From a virus, in IMG/VR virus record IMGVR_UViG_3300010885_027785, positions 1 to 21,476 of that record: a stretch of 21,476 bases of DNA; one strand, 5' to 3'. The translations under genes were made by a program, and so were the position numbers. Position 1 is the first letter of the stretch; each line of letters opens with the position of its first letter. Positions 21,040-21,476 of this stretch are shown one piece after another. The notes under the pieces are model-generated. The model was not told where the DNA came from. It ran no database searches and saw only the letters and a list, made by a program, of their open reading frames with translations.

Positions 21040-21476
21040 TGTCATCTGCAGCTGACACTTGCCTCAACGGTTGGCCAGGCGTCAAGCCTGCGCTTGCTGC
21101 AATCAAGATGCGCACGCTGACGATACCTGGCACGGCTCGCAGGGTCACAGTGTTGCGCTCTGCAGCACCTGCCTTTGCAGCCTTCCTTGCTGATTGGCAC
21201 AGGTTGATGCCTAAGCGGCTCAACCTCAACGATGGTGGCGCAAGTGGCTGTGGTGGATACAACTACCGTCCAGCGCGCTCAGGAGCAGGACTGTCCTGCC
21301 ATTCAGGTGGCGTGGCTGTGGATTGTCGCTGGGACATCTTGAAGGCTGACGGCAAGAAGCACATGACTCCTGCAGAATTGAAAGTGCTGGATCAGATCCT
21401 TGCAACGTATGTCACTACTGATGGCCATCGCATCTTTGGATCAGGGGCTTACTGGAAAACAGTTGAGGAGATGCAC
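21039..21476 (+). CDS. M15-type endolysin (L-Ala-D-Glu or D-Ala-D-Ala peptidase-like), cut by window edge
   Basis: At least 146 residues, open to the last base. It cuts peptidoglycan peptides at lysis. The zinc-peptidase motif SxHxxGxAxD is intact at residues 86-95 (S86, H88, G91, A93, D95), giving two zinc ligands. Near the window end TVEEMH146 matches the downstream E-x-x-H region that supplies the catalytic base and third ligand; the window stops right on that His. GYNYRP just before the motif is common in this family. The start ATG shares a base with the holin candidate stop. Any C-terminal cell-wall-binding domain is outside the window. Confidence 0.88.
   Translation, partial: MSSAADTCLNGWPGVKPALAAIKMRTLTIPGTARRVTVLRSAAPAFAAFLADWHRLMPKRLNLNDGGASGCGGYNYRPARSGAGLSCHSGGVAVDCRWDILKADGKKHMTPAELKVLDQILATYVTTDGHRIFGSGAYWKTVEEMH

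Overview
The window is part of a tailed double-stranded DNA phage genome with HK97-type head genes and a long non-contractile (siphovirus) tail. Every supported gene lies on the + strand, and the genes are packed end to end, many joined by ATGA, TGATG or TAATG stop/start overlaps. Several families look actinobacteriophage-like: a P27-type small terminase behind an HNH nuclease, a small membrane protein between terminase and portal, short cysteine-pair proteins, and a DUF2746-like membrane protein beside the lysin. The GC content is moderate by eye, lower than in Streptomyces or Mycobacterium phages. A phage of a lower-GC, perhaps aquatic, actinobacterium is a reasonable inference but unproven. 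No integrase, repressor or att site is visible, so lifestyle cannot be judged.

Left part (1-4068): the 3' part of a P4-type primase/SF3 helicase, then a 200-base cluster of TGTCAT/ATGACA hexamers in both orientations, often phased at 9 bases, which is the best replication-origin candidate here. A run of small genes follows: a conserved actinophage-type protein, a zinc-ribbon/helix-turn-helix protein, and five proteins of 32-78 residues, four of them cysteine-rich and one perhaps exported. Most of these are translationally coupled.

Middle (4069-10636): a short intergenic region with a possible promoter and an inverted repeat, a 45-residue protein, the HNH endonuclease, a T-tract-rich noncoding gap that may hold the packaging site, small and large terminase, a small membrane protein, portal, S78 prohead protease with an acidic C-terminal extension, and the major capsid protein. 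A hairpin covers the capsid ribosome binding site, and a perfect 14-bp stem-loop follows the capsid gene.

Right part (10678-21476): a glycosyltransferase-like gene, a 55-residue protein, head-tail connector, tail-terminator candidate, a small conserved protein, major tail protein, an HK97 gp10-like protein, tail assembly chaperones G and G-T (with a canonical CCCAAAA -1 slippery site), a 966-residue tape measure, a minor tail protein, a glycine-rich adhesin with a small partner, and a lysis region. The lysis region has a DUF2746-like membrane protein, a terminator, a holin candidate and an M15-type endolysin cut off by the window edge.

The genes form a standard order of replication, packaging, head, connector, tail, host recognition and lysis. 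The less ordinary elements are the iteron cluster, the Cys-pair micro-protein run, the capsid RBS hairpin, the glycosyltransferase behind the capsid gene and the poly-glycine adhesin.
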